DNA of 64,000 nucleotides from DAONFI01 sp035403485 (GTDB taxonomy: Bacteria; Planctomycetota; Phycisphaerae; SM23-33): NCBI GenBank assembly GCA_964536835.1, contig CAZIAZ010000003.1:19613-83612 (forward strand), read 5' to 3'. Below are positions 53,713 through 62,055 of the stretch, piece after piece (positions within the stretch are counted from its first letter, which is position 1; the number at the start of each line of letters is the position of its first letter). A program made the position numbers and the translations under genes. Below the pieces are notes generated by a model that did not search any database, was not told the origin of the DNA, and saw only the letters and a list, made by a program, of their open reading frames with translations.

Positions 53713-55083
53713 ATGTCCTTATTACCCATAGTATCAATCATAGGCCGGCCCAATGTGGGCAAGAGCAGTCTTTTCAACCGGCTGGCCGGCCGAATGCTGT
53801 CCATTGTGGCTGACAGACCCGGCGTGACGCGAGACCGGTTAAGTGCGCCGGTAGCGCTGGGCGATGGCGAAAAAGCCCGCTACGTCGAACTGATTGATAC
53901 GGGCGGCATGGGCATTGAAGATAGTGATAACCTTACGGACGACGTGGAGTTTCAGATTCGTTCCGGCATTGATATGTCGGATGTGATTATTTTCCTGGTC
54001 GATGCCCGCGAAGGAATTGTTCCGCTGGACAGCCTGGTAGCCCAAAAACTTCGTCGGAGCAATAAACCTGTCATATTCGCAGCCAACAAGGTTGACGAAG
54101 CGAACCTTACGAGCGAAATCGGCGAGATGGGTCGCCTGGGTTTTGGTGAGCCCATAGCTCTCAGTGCGACTCATGGCCGCGGCGTAAGAGACCTGTTGGA
54201 CAGAATAGAGCGTGAATTGAAGGACGTGCCGCCAGTTCGGCCGGCGGAGGCTGTAATGCAGCTGGCTATCGTCGGCAAACGCAACGCGGGCAAAAGTACG
54301 CTCATAAACGCTTTGTGCGGCGAAAAACGGGTTATCGTTTCCGAAGTGCCGGGCACTACCCGCGACAGCGTGGATGTGCGGCTCTGCTTCAATGGGAAAG
54401 AAATACTGCTCATCGATACCGCCGGTGTGAAACGAAAGAAAAAACTCGCGGATGAGATCGAATTTTATTCACAGCACAGGGCGTTGCGTTCAGTTCGCCG
54501 CGCGGACGTGACGGCGATGGTGATAGACGCCTCCGTGCCGGTGTCCCAGATAGACAAAGACCTCGCCGGCACGATTGCCGCGGAATTCAAACCTGTTCTT
54601 ATAGTCGTGAACAAGTGGGATTTGGCGAAAAATGCTGCTTCCACGGACGATTATGCCGAATATTTCGGCAAAACTTTTCCTGAACTTTCGTTCGCTCCGA
54701 TAATTTTTACGACGGCTACGCAAGGCATGAACGTCAAGACGGTTCTCGATATTTCTTCTGAACTCTGTGCGCAATCTCGACATCGCGTGACGACTGGCCA
54801 GCTTAACGCAGCTATCGAGGCGATAACGTCCAAACGCGGCCCAAGTCACAAAACCGGCACAAAACCGCCCAAGATATTCTATTCGTCGCAGATAGATATC
54901 GAACCGCCGACAATCGTGATGTTCGTGAACGACGCTCGCAGTTTCGACAAGGTTTATCAGCGTTTTCTGGTCGGCCGGCTGCGTGAGTACCTGGCGTTTT
55001 CAGAAGTGCCGATACGTTTGATGCTTCGCGGGAAGGAGACGTATCGGGCTTATATGGACAAGAAAAACAGGCCCCGGGAATGA
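53713..55083 (+). CDS. der: Ribosome biogenesis GTPase Der (EngA)
   Basis: The 456-residue protein has two GTPase domains and a C-terminal KH-like domain, a combination unique to Der, which matures the 50S subunit. Domain 1: GRPNVGKSSL, DTGG near residue 61, and NKVD. Domain 2 from about residue 180: GKRNAGKSTL, DTAGVKRKKKL and NKWD. The KH-like region follows (KIFYSSQIDIEPPTIVMFVN). The stop overlaps the start of the DUF4159 protein by 4 bp (ATGA), so they are coupled. Confidence 0.95.
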   Translation: MSLLPIVSIIGRPNVGKSSLFNRLAGRMLSIVADRPGVTRDRLSAPVALGDGEKARYVELIDTGGMGIEDSDNLTDDVEFQIRSGIDMSDVIIFLVDAREGIVPLDSLVAQKLRRSNKPVIFAANKVDEANLTSEIGEMGRLGFGEPIALSATHGRGVRDLLDRIERELKDVPPVRPAEAVMQLAIVGKRNAGKSTLINALCGEKRVIVSEVPGTTRDSVDVRLCFNGKEILLIDTAGVKRKKKLADEIEFYSQHRALRSVRRADVTAMVIDASVPVSQIDKDLAGTIAAEFKPVLIVVNKWDLAKNAASTDDYAEYFGKTFPELSFAPIIFTTATQGMNVKTVLDISSELCAQSRHRVTTGQLNAAIEAITSKRGPSHKTGTKPPKIFYSSQIDIEPPTIVMFVNDARSFDKVYQRFLVGRLREYLAFSEVPIRLMLRGKETYRAYMDKKNRPRE

Positions 55084-56684
55084 TGAGGTATTTGGGGACA
55101 ATTCTGGTATTAAATCTCTGTCTGGCCAGCCTTGCCTGGCCGGATGCAATCGCGTTTTTCCGCGAAAAACAGGCTCCGACGGGTGGATGGGACGTTTCGC
55201 CTGCGTTGTATGCCGACGGGGCTGGCGATGGCCTGATAGTATGGGCTGCATTAGTCAACGGCGTTTCGCCCAAATCTCCATGGCTGCATCGTGCGACGGA
55301 TAATCTTATGGCTGCCAGGCCGAAGACCGTGTTCAGCCGCGCGATGCGAATAATGGCTATGACGGCTGACGCTGCGGCGGCGGATAGAAAAATCATTTCT
55401 GAAGACGTCGCGTGGCTGAGCGATTTGCAGTCGCCCGACGGCGGATGGCCTGCTGGTCGCGATTCTTCGCCTGACAAACTTGATACGCTGGATACGGCGT
55501 GGGCAGTGCTTGCTCTGGACAGGGCTCAAAGCGTGGGCGGCGTAGCTGTGAATAAAGCGGTTTTTCAACGAGCCGTAAAATTCTTCCAGACTGCCGTGAA
55601 TGATGACGACGGCTACGGTTATGATTGGCCAAAGGCACGGCCTGACCGGCTGCGTGGCCAGTCGCACTCGCTGACTACGGCTGCCGCGATAGCTGCTCTG
55701 GACGTTTTGAACAAATATGTCGGCGGGCAGGATGAAGACGCCGATATGCCGGAATCATTGGCGGACAGTGCCCGTGGCTGGCTGAGCGGCAAAGATTCGC
55801 CCATGAAAATTGAAAACTGGTACTGGGGTTCTCAGCCGCTGGGCCAGTATCGTTATTTTCTGGCCAGGGCAACCGTTGACAGGCAGGCTGTGACGGATGC
55901 GATATGCTCCGTTCAGGACAAGAATAAATGCACGCCGGCTAACGGATTGGCGGAGGGCAGGCTGATGTCGACTGCCTGGGCGATACTGACGCTGGCGGAA
56001 AATTCATCGCCAAAGACTGCTGCCCTCGCCACAACGAATGCGAATATGAAAAATAGCGACGTCAGTCTGCCGCGGACTTATATTCCGAAACTGGTCAGGG
56101 AAATTTACGTCGCATCGTGGTCGCCGCGCGATAATTATCCGTCGCGTGCCTCTGAAGTGCTGGCTGACGAACTCCGCGATGCGTACAGTCTGGGGCTGGA
56201 GTGTATTGCGTTGGATTCGCCCGATAAGCTCGAAGGCCAGGGTGCTCGGCTTTTATGGTGTACCGGCTTTCCGGCTGAAATAGATATTAAATATCAGTCG
56301 CAATTACTGCGATTCATAGCGGACGGCGGCGTGGTGTTGCTGGATTCGGCTGACGATGTGGAATATGACTCTGCCGCATCCGTTTTGCGAAAGATGTTCG
56401 GCGATGCAGCGTTTTATCCTGTGACTGCGTCTATGCCGCTGGCGACGGGCAATTTTGGCGGCGGCGTGGGGCTTGACGTTACGGATAAGCTCGGCTGCGA
56501 GAAAAAACTGTCACGGCCGCTGCTGATGGCGGTGGTTAAAAACGGCAGAACAGTGGCGGTTCTGTCGGCTGTGCCGCTGGCGAAAATAGCGTCGGGCAAT
56601 TTCGTTCAAGATAATCCCCCAATGCAATCGTCCGACGCTAAAGAAATTCTGCTTAATATTATCCTGTTTGCCGATACGCAATAA
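55080..56684 (+). CDS. Squalene-cyclase-repeat protein with C-terminal DUF4159 domain
   Basis: The 534-residue protein is exported (MMRYLGTILVLNLCLASLAW). The N-terminal 300 residues are an alpha-alpha toroid with prenyltransferase/squalene oxidase repeats (QAPTGGWD, LQSPDGGWPAG). The last 200 residues match DUF4159: RTYIPKLVREIYVASWSPRDN, then GARLLWCTGFPAEIDI and FIADGGVVLLDSAD. This architecture is frequent in planctomycetes, where its function is unknown. No obvious active-site Asp cluster of a real cyclase is present, so it is more likely a binding protein. The ATG overlaps der. Confidence 0.78.
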   Translation: MMRYLGTILVLNLCLASLAWPDAIAFFREKQAPTGGWDVSPALYADGAGDGLIVWAALVNGVSPKSPWLHRATDNLMAARPKTVFSRAMRIMAMTADAAAADRKIISEDVAWLSDLQSPDGGWPAGRDSSPDKLDTLDTAWAVLALDRAQSVGGVAVNKAVFQRAVKFFQTAVNDDDGYGYDWPKARPDRLRGQSHSLTTAAAIAALDVLNKYVGGQDEDADMPESLADSARGWLSGKDSPMKIENWYWGSQPLGQYRYFLARATVDRQAVTDAICSVQDKNKCTPANGLAEGRLMSTAWAILTLAENSSPKTAALATTNANMKNSDVSLPRTYIPKLVREIYVASWSPRDNYPSRASEVLADELRDAYSLGLECIALDSPDKLEGQGARLLWCTGFPAEIDIKYQSQLLRFIADGGVVLLDSADDVEYDSAASVLRKMFGDAAFYPVTASMPLATGNFGGGVGLDVTDKLGCEKKLSRPLLMAVVKNGRTVAVLSAVPLAKIASGNFVQDNPPMQSSDAKEILLNIILFADTQ

Positions 56685-56687
56685 AAA

Positions 56688-57590
56688 TCAATGTCCTTTA
56701 ATGCCGTTGGCTTTTGGCGAGAAGTCATTGATGCTGAGGTCGGCTGCCAGATTTACATCATGGTATGCATAATGGCTGGTGAGTTCGCCTTTCCAGTCAT
56801 AACCCCATATCTCAAGCGGCAGAAGGTTGTCCAATTCGATGTAGACGACGGTCTTCATCGCCGGATATTCAGGGCGATAGGGCAGGTGGCGTTCGATTAC
56901 CAGACAATCATGGCCGTCGATTTTTGCCATGCCTGCAAATTTCATTTCACATTCGCCGTGGGCTGCGGCGTCTTCGTATACTTCAATAAGGCTTAGCAGT
57001 GTGTTTCGGAAGCCGAACTGCGTGCACGGCTTGAGTGTGTTCTGCATGACGTCATCGCCGTCGGGCAGGCGAAGCACCGAGCCGCCTACCAGCCACTGAA
57101 GGAAACCGCTCGTCGGCCGAACGACCATCTGGCAACGGCCTTTGGAGTTGGGGAATTTGCCTTCGACATATACGATGGCGTCGGCTTTGGGGGCGTTCTT
57201 TACCCACGTCATTGCCACGCAGAACGGCTCGGCGAGGAATTTAACGTCGACATGCTGTTCCTCGTGAAGCCTGCCGCGGAGTTTTTCCTGCTTTATAAAG
57301 CGGCAGGTATACGACTTGATATTCTTTTTATCGTATTCCGCCAGCGCCATCTTTAGCAGGCCTATGTGGTCTGTTTCGGCAAGACGCCGAATCTCTTCGA
57401 GCCTGCTGGGCTGTTTTGTTACGATTTTGATATTTTTTACCGGTACTATCGCAACTTCTTCGCCAGCCTGTGGAGTTGCGACCGTGCTTCGGGCAAAATA
57501 AAGGCTGCCCGCGATGATGCAACTTACTACGATAAGAAGTAATCCGCTTCTCGCCGTACCCGGTATGATTCGCTTAAAAAACCTTTTCAT
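56688..57590 (-). CDS. Exported DUF1571 protein
   Basis: The 300-residue protein has a signal anchor near residues 12-32 (RSGLLLIVVSCIIAGSLYF) followed by a linker and a DUF1571 domain: YDKKNIKSYTCRFIKQEKLRG, PFCVAMTWVKNAP, EGKFPNSKGRCQMVVRPT, VIERHLPYRPEYPAMKTVVY and DNLLPLEIWGYDWKGEL. DUF1571 is largely planctomycete and its function is unknown; it resembles LolA/LolB-type lipid-binding beta proteins. ATG at 57590 has GAGGTG four bases upstream. Its end is 3 bp from that of the convergent DUF4159 gene. Confidence 0.78.
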   Translation of the reverse strand: MKRFFKRIIPGTARSGLLLIVVSCIIAGSLYFARSTVATPQAGEEVAIVPVKNIKIVTKQPSRLEEIRRLAETDHIGLLKMALAEYDKKNIKSYTCRFIKQEKLRGRLHEEQHVDVKFLAEPFCVAMTWVKNAPKADAIVYVEGKFPNSKGRCQMVVRPTSGFLQWLVGGSVLRLPDGDDVMQNTLKPCTQFGFRNTLLSLIEVYEDAAAHGECEMKFAGMAKIDGHDCLVIERHLPYRPEYPAMKTVVYIELDNLLPLEIWGYDWKGELTSHYAYHDVNLAADLSINDFSPKANGIKGH

Positions 57591-57861
57591 ATAACACCTC
57601 ATTGTAAACAGCCTGCCAGTACATTGCAGCGCACGCAAGCATGTCCAACAATAATCGTCACATTAATATCTATCGGCGTTTTGGGTCAGCCGCCTGAAGA
57701 TATTATTAACTTGGCATTATACCCAATTCAAAGAGCCGGCGTTTAAGATTTTTCAACTTTTTTGGTGAAGTTTCGATTAAAACTTTTTTGACAAAAATGC
57801 CTGTTTTTAATGTAACACATTGTTATTGAAATTGTTATGAAAAATACCGTCTTTGCGGCGA

Positions 57862-58617
57862 TTATAGCCCAATCAGCCCTGAATCCGACAATGCAGGGAA
57901 TTTTCTGCGCCATTGCCGTATTTCCTGCGGGTCGAATTCGCATGAAAATACGCCCTGTTCGCCGCCGGCGTCCAGTATCAGACGGCCTTCCGCGTCGAAA
58001 ATGCAACTGCCGCCGATATGCTTCGTATGCGGGTCACAACCGATTCTGCTTATTCCTACGACGCATGCCTGATTTTCGATTGCCCTTGCCTGCAGCAGGG
58101 TTCGCCAGTGAGTCTGCCGGCTTTCGGGCCACGAGGCAGGTACGATGAACATTTCCGCCCCCAGCCGAATCGCCTGCCTGAAAAGTTCCGGAAATCGCAA
58201 ATCGTAGCAGACCAGCGTCGCTACTTTTACGCCGCATATGTCCGTAACGGAACAGTTATGGCCGGCGGCGTAATGTCGGTTTTCTCCGCTGAGTGTAAAA
58301 AGTTTCTGTTTTGCGTATTCGTGCAGCAGATTGCCGGCTGGGCTGAAAATGACGCAGCAGTTTTTCCCGCCTCGCACCATTCCGCCTGAAACGTAACATT
58401 CCCAGCGGCGGGCGATGCTGGCTAAAAACGCCGAGACGTCATTTTCGATGGCTGTGCCCAAGCTGGAATTGTCGGTAAAGCCCGTTGCGAACATTTCGGA
58501 GAGAAAGACCAGGGAATTTGCGGCTGGCGGTTTACGCTCAAGCAGGGCGGTTATGTTGTCAAAGTTAGCCTGCGGATTTTCCCATGCGTTGTCAATCTGT
58601 ACCAGGTTCAGTTGCAC
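57862..58617 (-). CDS. Carbon-nitrogen hydrolase (nitrilase superfamily, omega-amidase-like)
   Basis: The 251-residue enzyme has the nitrilase catalytic triad: E41 (FLSEMFATGF), K103 (YAKQKLF) and C137 (LVCYDLRFPELF). FIVPASWPESRQTHW and the late RIGCDPHTKHIGGSCIFDAEG also match. The pattern is that of omega-amidase/YafV, which repairs deamidation or hydrolyses alpha-ketoglutaramate. It stands alone between the DUF1571 gene (same strand, 271 bp downstream) and the divergent ECF sigma gene. Confidence 0.88.
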   Translation of the reverse strand: MQLNLVQIDNAWENPQANFDNITALLERKPPAANSLVFLSEMFATGFTDNSSLGTAIENDVSAFLASIARRWECYVSGGMVRGGKNCCVIFSPAGNLLHEYAKQKLFTLSGENRHYAAGHNCSVTDICGVKVATLVCYDLRFPELFRQAIRLGAEMFIVPASWPESRQTHWRTLLQARAIENQACVVGISRIGCDPHTKHIGGSCIFDAEGRLILDAGGEQGVFSCEFDPQEIRQWRRKFPALSDSGLIGL

Positions 58618-58736
58618 TGTTTTCTCCTTGAGAACAACTTTTTTATCAAATCAAAAATTCGGAATTTCGCATAAGTTTGACCTATTTCGATGAATAATGC
58701 AATAATTGTCCTTAAAAACAGTTATACTATAAAAGA

Positions 58737-59306
58737 ATGCAGAGTTCCGAACTTGACAATTTTGTGACACTTGCCCAGCAGGGCAGGCCGGACGGAGTGG
58801 AATGGATAATGAGGCAATATTCATCCCGTCTGTACGGTTATTTTCTGCGTTCGACGGGCTGTATGCATGAGGCTGAAGACCTCATGGGCGAGTTGTGGGT
58901 ACGGCTGCTTCGTACGTTGGGCAGCTATTCGCATACCGGCCGGTTTGACCAGTGGCTGTTCAGGATAGCAGCCAATCTTGTGCGTGACCGCATACGGCGA
59001 AAAGTGGCCAGAGGCACAATAATGAGCCTCGATTCCGGCAGTGAAGGTGCGACGCTCGACCACGTCGATATCGACCAGCCTGAGCCGATAGAGGTTCTCA
59101 AAAGCGTCGAGGCACGCCATGCTGTGCAGGCTGCTCTTGCAAAACTTGACGAAAAGACCCGCGAAATGATACTGATGCGACATTTCGGGCAGATGAGTTT
59201 CGCTGAACTGGCAAAAGAGTTCAACTGTCCCATAGGGACCGTATTGGCCCGCGTGCACAGAGGCCTTCAAAAACTCCGGCAGATGCTGGAAGGATACGAA
59301 CAGTGA
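58737..59306 (+). CDS. ECF-type RNA polymerase sigma factor
   Basis: The 189-residue sigma factor has region 2 (EAEDLMGELWVRLLR, RFDQWLFRIAANLVRDRIRR) and region 4 (ALAKLDEKTREMILMRHF, MSFAELAKEFNCPIGTVLAR, then VHRGLQKLRQML). ECF factors respond to envelope signals through an anti-sigma partner. The following gene overlaps it by 4 bp and encodes a membrane protein, a typical sigma/anti-sigma arrangement. A -10-like TATACT lies just upstream; no clear -35 is visible and the leader would be very short. Confidence 0.9.
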   Translation: MQSSELDNFVTLAQQGRPDGVEWIMRQYSSRLYGYFLRSTGCMHEAEDLMGELWVRLLRTLGSYSHTGRFDQWLFRIAANLVRDRIRRKVARGTIMSLDSGSEGATLDHVDIDQPEPIEVLKSVEARHAVQAALAKLDEKTREMILMRHFGQMSFAELAKEFNCPIGTVLARVHRGLQKLRQMLEGYEQ

Positions 59307-59821
59307 ACTATTCAGAAAAAAATTATGAAAACGTAGCCCACTATATGGACGGCGAAAATGTGGCATTGAATGATATCGAACAGCAACTTCTTGCCGCAGT
59401 CGGCGATGACATTCGGGCGACTGCCACCGTGCTGGATGCAAGCGTAGATAGCGAGGTCATGGAGCGGGTTCTGCGGCGGCACAGGAACAGGAAATCGCCG
59501 TGGCGTATATATGCCGCTGTCGCGGCGGCGGTGTTGATAGTGGCGACTGCCGGCTGGATGTTTTTTGGGGTAAATATGGACGATGCCGGCAAATCGCCGT
59601 CGACTCCGACATCTGCGTCGGTGGCGGTGGTAAATACTACGACGAATGAAGTAGTCGAGACGCTCGCCGCCGTGCAGTCCATCATGGACGCCCAGCAGGA
59701 ATTGGACATTATGGCGATGCTGGTGCAGAATGACGACAATACCGCCTCCACTACGACTACGACGACATCTGATAATGATATCTGGGACATGAACGCCTGG
59801 GCAAATGACCTGGCGGGATAA
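59303..59821 (+). CDS. Single-pass membrane protein, probable anti-sigma factor of the ECF gene
   Basis: The 172-residue protein starts with a GTG that overlaps the stop of the ECF sigma gene (GTGA). The cytoplasmic N-terminus is about 65 residues and ends in a basic RRHRNRK patch. A transmembrane helix follows near residues 69-89, then a periplasmic part rich in Ser/Thr/Asp with a Thr run. There is no HxxxCxxC zinc anti-sigma motif, so it does not fall in the classical ZAS family. The role as an anti-sigma is inferred from operon position and topology. Confidence 0.6.
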   Translation: MNYSEKNYENVAHYMDGENVALNDIEQQLLAAVGDDIRATATVLDASVDSEVMERVLRRHRNRKSPWRIYAAVAAAVLIVATAGWMFFGVNMDDAGKSPSTPTSASVAVVNTTTNEVVETLAAVQSIMDAQQELDIMAMLVQNDDNTASTTTTTTSDNDIWDMNAWANDLAG

Positions 59822-59859
59822 TCAATCGGGCAGCTTTGTGAAGCGCCCTGGTTTATTTT

Positions 59860-61017
59860 TTATCGCGTCATGGTATCAAGTATGCGCAGATAAGTTTCAT
59901 AGCGGCAGTGTGGGATTCTGCCGTCATTTACCGCTTCGACGACAGCACAGCCGGGTTCGTGCGTATGTGTACAGTCGCTGAATTTGCAGCCGGCGGCGAA
60001 TTCCTCTATTTCCGGGAAATACCAGCATAATTCGTCGGCGGTCATGTCCAGCCCAAGTTCCCTTATACCGGGCGTGTCTACCAGAATGCCGCCGCAGTCG
60101 AGAGAATAAATTTTCGCCTGACTGGTCGTATGACGGCCTCGCAGGTCTTTGGCCCGCACGTCGCGAGTCGGAGCGTTAGCCTGCGGCACGAGAGAATTCA
60201 CCAGCGTACTTTTGCCGACGCCCGAAGCGCCGGCTAATACGCATCGTCGGCCAGCCAGGATTTTTTTCAGTTCATCCAGTCCGCTGCCTGTCAGGGCCGA
60301 TGTATACGCTATCTGGGTATTCTGCAATTCGCGAATGGAGGCGAATGCGTCATCGGCAAGCCGGCCGATGTCCGTCTTGTTGATTACGAGAATGGGCTGC
60401 ATGCCTCCGCGCTGTGCGGCGATGAGAAACCGTTCGACGAGGCCGGGCCGGAATTTCGGCTGTTCGACGGCTGAGACTATCAGCAGCGTGTCCATGTTTG
60501 CAGCGATGACTTTTATCTGTGTATCGTCTGCATATTCGTTATTCCGTTTGCGGCTGCGCGGCTGGGGGCGGGCCAGCAGGGAACGCCGCGGACTCCGCGA
60601 GAGTATCATGCCGTCCATCCGGTTGCGGTCCATGCCCAGTTGGCCGTCGGCGTGCTCTTCGGGTATAAGTGCGACGGTGACGTCGTCACCGATGGCCAGC
60701 GGCGAATAATTCTCAGACCCTTCTGGCGGCCGATAAGTTTTCGCCAGGCTGCAGAACAGGTCGTCTTTGGCAAATCCGTCGCATTGCACCAGAACGCCGC
60801 GCTGAAATACGCCCGTGACTAGGCCGGCGACTTTTTTCAGATGTTCCAGGTCAGCGGCACTGTCGCAAAAGCTGTCTTCGCGAAGTTTGACGGCTCGGCC
60901 GGAAAACTTCTGTCTGTCGCCGGCTATCGCGTCAACGTCCCTGCCTTCGACGAAACTGCTGTGCCACTGCTTGTAGCGTCGCAGGGATTTGCCCTTAAAT
61001 TTTCTGTTTTTTGTCAC
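59860..61017 (-). CDS. rsgA: Ribosome small-subunit GTPase RsgA
   Basis: The 385-residue protein is a circularly permuted GTPase that matures the 30S subunit. An OB domain lies near residues 65-150, with motifs then in permuted order: NKTD (G4), ASALTGSG-type G5 (YTSALTGSG), G1 GASGVGKST and G3 DTPG. The C-terminal zinc finger is CKFSDCTHTHEPGC. GTG at 61017 is the likely start, next to the divergent coaE gene; the frame is open a further 12 codons but has no better start signal. Confidence 0.9.
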   Translation of the reverse strand: MTKNRKFKGKSLRRYKQWHSSFVEGRDVDAIAGDRQKFSGRAVKLREDSFCDSAADLEHLKKVAGLVTGVFQRGVLVQCDGFAKDDLFCSLAKTYRPPEGSENYSPLAIGDDVTVALIPEEHADGQLGMDRNRMDGMILSRSPRRSLLARPQPRSRKRNNEYADDTQIKVIAANMDTLLIVSAVEQPKFRPGLVERFLIAAQRGGMQPILVINKTDIGRLADDAFASIRELQNTQIAYTSALTGSGLDELKKILAGRRCVLAGASGVGKSTLVNSLVPQANAPTRDVRAKDLRGRHTTSQAKIYSLDCGGILVDTPGIRELGLDMTADELCWYFPEIEEFAAGCKFSDCTHTHEPGCAVVEAVNDGRIPHCRYETYLRILDTMTR

Positions 61018-61079
61018 AGATGAATTTATACGCTGCAATCTGCTTGACAACAACTCTTTTTCCGCCGAAAATTCCGGTG

Positions 61080-61700
61080 ATGAATGATTCGGTAAAATCC
61101 GTTCCTGTCATAGGCCTTGTCGGCGGTGTAGGCAGCGGCAAAAGTGCGGCGGCTGATATTTTTCGGTCGTTAGGCTGCGAAGTCATAGATGCCGACGCAG
61201 TCGGCCATGAAGTTCTGCAGCTGCCGCAGGTGGCGGCTGAACTTGGTAAAATTTTCGGCCGACAGATTTTTGATGCGGAAAACCGTATCAGCCGGCCGGC
61301 TTTGGCGAAAAAAGTGTTCGGCTGTCGGAATGCTGAAAATCTCCACAGACTTGAGGCTGTCGTTCATCCTGTGATGTGGGAGCGGTTCATGGCTGCCATC
61401 CGTGACGCAGCGAATAAAGGCGTTATCGCCGTCGTGCTCGATGCGGCAGTGCTGTTCGAAGCCGGCTGGGACAGCCTCTGTTCATGCACGATTTTTGTGG
61501 ATTCGGCGGCTGACGTCCGCCGCCGGCGAGTTTTGCAGACTCGCGGCTGGGATGAAAATAAATGGCGGCAGCGGGAAAATTCACAGTTTTCACTTGACAA
61601 AAAAGCCGCGCAATGTTGTTATAAACTCTACAACGACAGTGACATTCCCCACCTGAAATTACAGGTAAAAAGCCTACTGGATCAAATCACCGGCAACTAA
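61080..61700 (+). CDS. coaE: Dephospho-CoA kinase
   Basis: The 206-residue enzyme performs the last step of coenzyme A synthesis. The P-loop is GLVGGVGSGKS. IDADAVGHEVLQ, LHRLEAVVHPVMWE, LDAAVLFEAGWDSLC and DENKWRQRENSQFSLDKKA complete the pattern. The start at 61080 fits the usual N-terminus (VPVIGLVGG). It is divergent from rsgA, the starts 62 bp apart. A repeat element and rho follow. Confidence 0.92.
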   Translation: MNDSVKSVPVIGLVGGVGSGKSAAADIFRSLGCEVIDADAVGHEVLQLPQVAAELGKIFGRQIFDAENRISRPALAKKVFGCRNAENLHRLEAVVHPVMWERFMAAIRDAANKGVIAVVLDAAVLFEAGWDSLCSCTIFVDSAADVRRRRVLQTRGWDENKWRQRENSQFSLDKKAAQCCYKLYNDSDIPHLKLQVKSLLDQITGN

Positions 61701-62055
61701 GTTTTTTGCATCCTGTTGTTTTTCCCGTGTTGAGGGCAATGGCGGAGTGTTGTTATTTCAATTCTTCCGGTTTGCATGCCTTTTGTGTTTTGGCGATAAA
61801 TGCCGATGGCTTAGAGCATTGAAAAGTTGAGAGTTCCTGTTTTTGCGCTAGTGGGTTTGTTTGTGGCAAGGAAGGAAAATGAGGCATATTTGGTGATATT
61901 CCTAAAAAAATTCTGACGCAGCCACGAACAAAGCAAACCAGCAAAAAATGAATTATCAAGGTTAAAATGCTCTGGAGGCCTGCATGCCGTCAAATGCTTA
62001 CATGGTATACTTGCGATAAATACGTATTATTATATTTTTCAGGAGATTGTCGAAC
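61701..62055. other. 355-bp region between coaE and rho
   Basis: It holds the diverged family A repeat element (61812-61973) and the rho leader with AGGAG ten bases before its ATG. No gene is visible. Confidence 0.65.
61812..61973. repeat. 162-bp inverted-repeat element, family A copy 4 (diverged)
   Basis: The length and order match copies 1-3 but it carries many substitutions (for example TTGAGAGTTCCTG and CAAGGTTAAAATGCTCTG). The right-hand TA has become TG. Confidence 0.75.
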
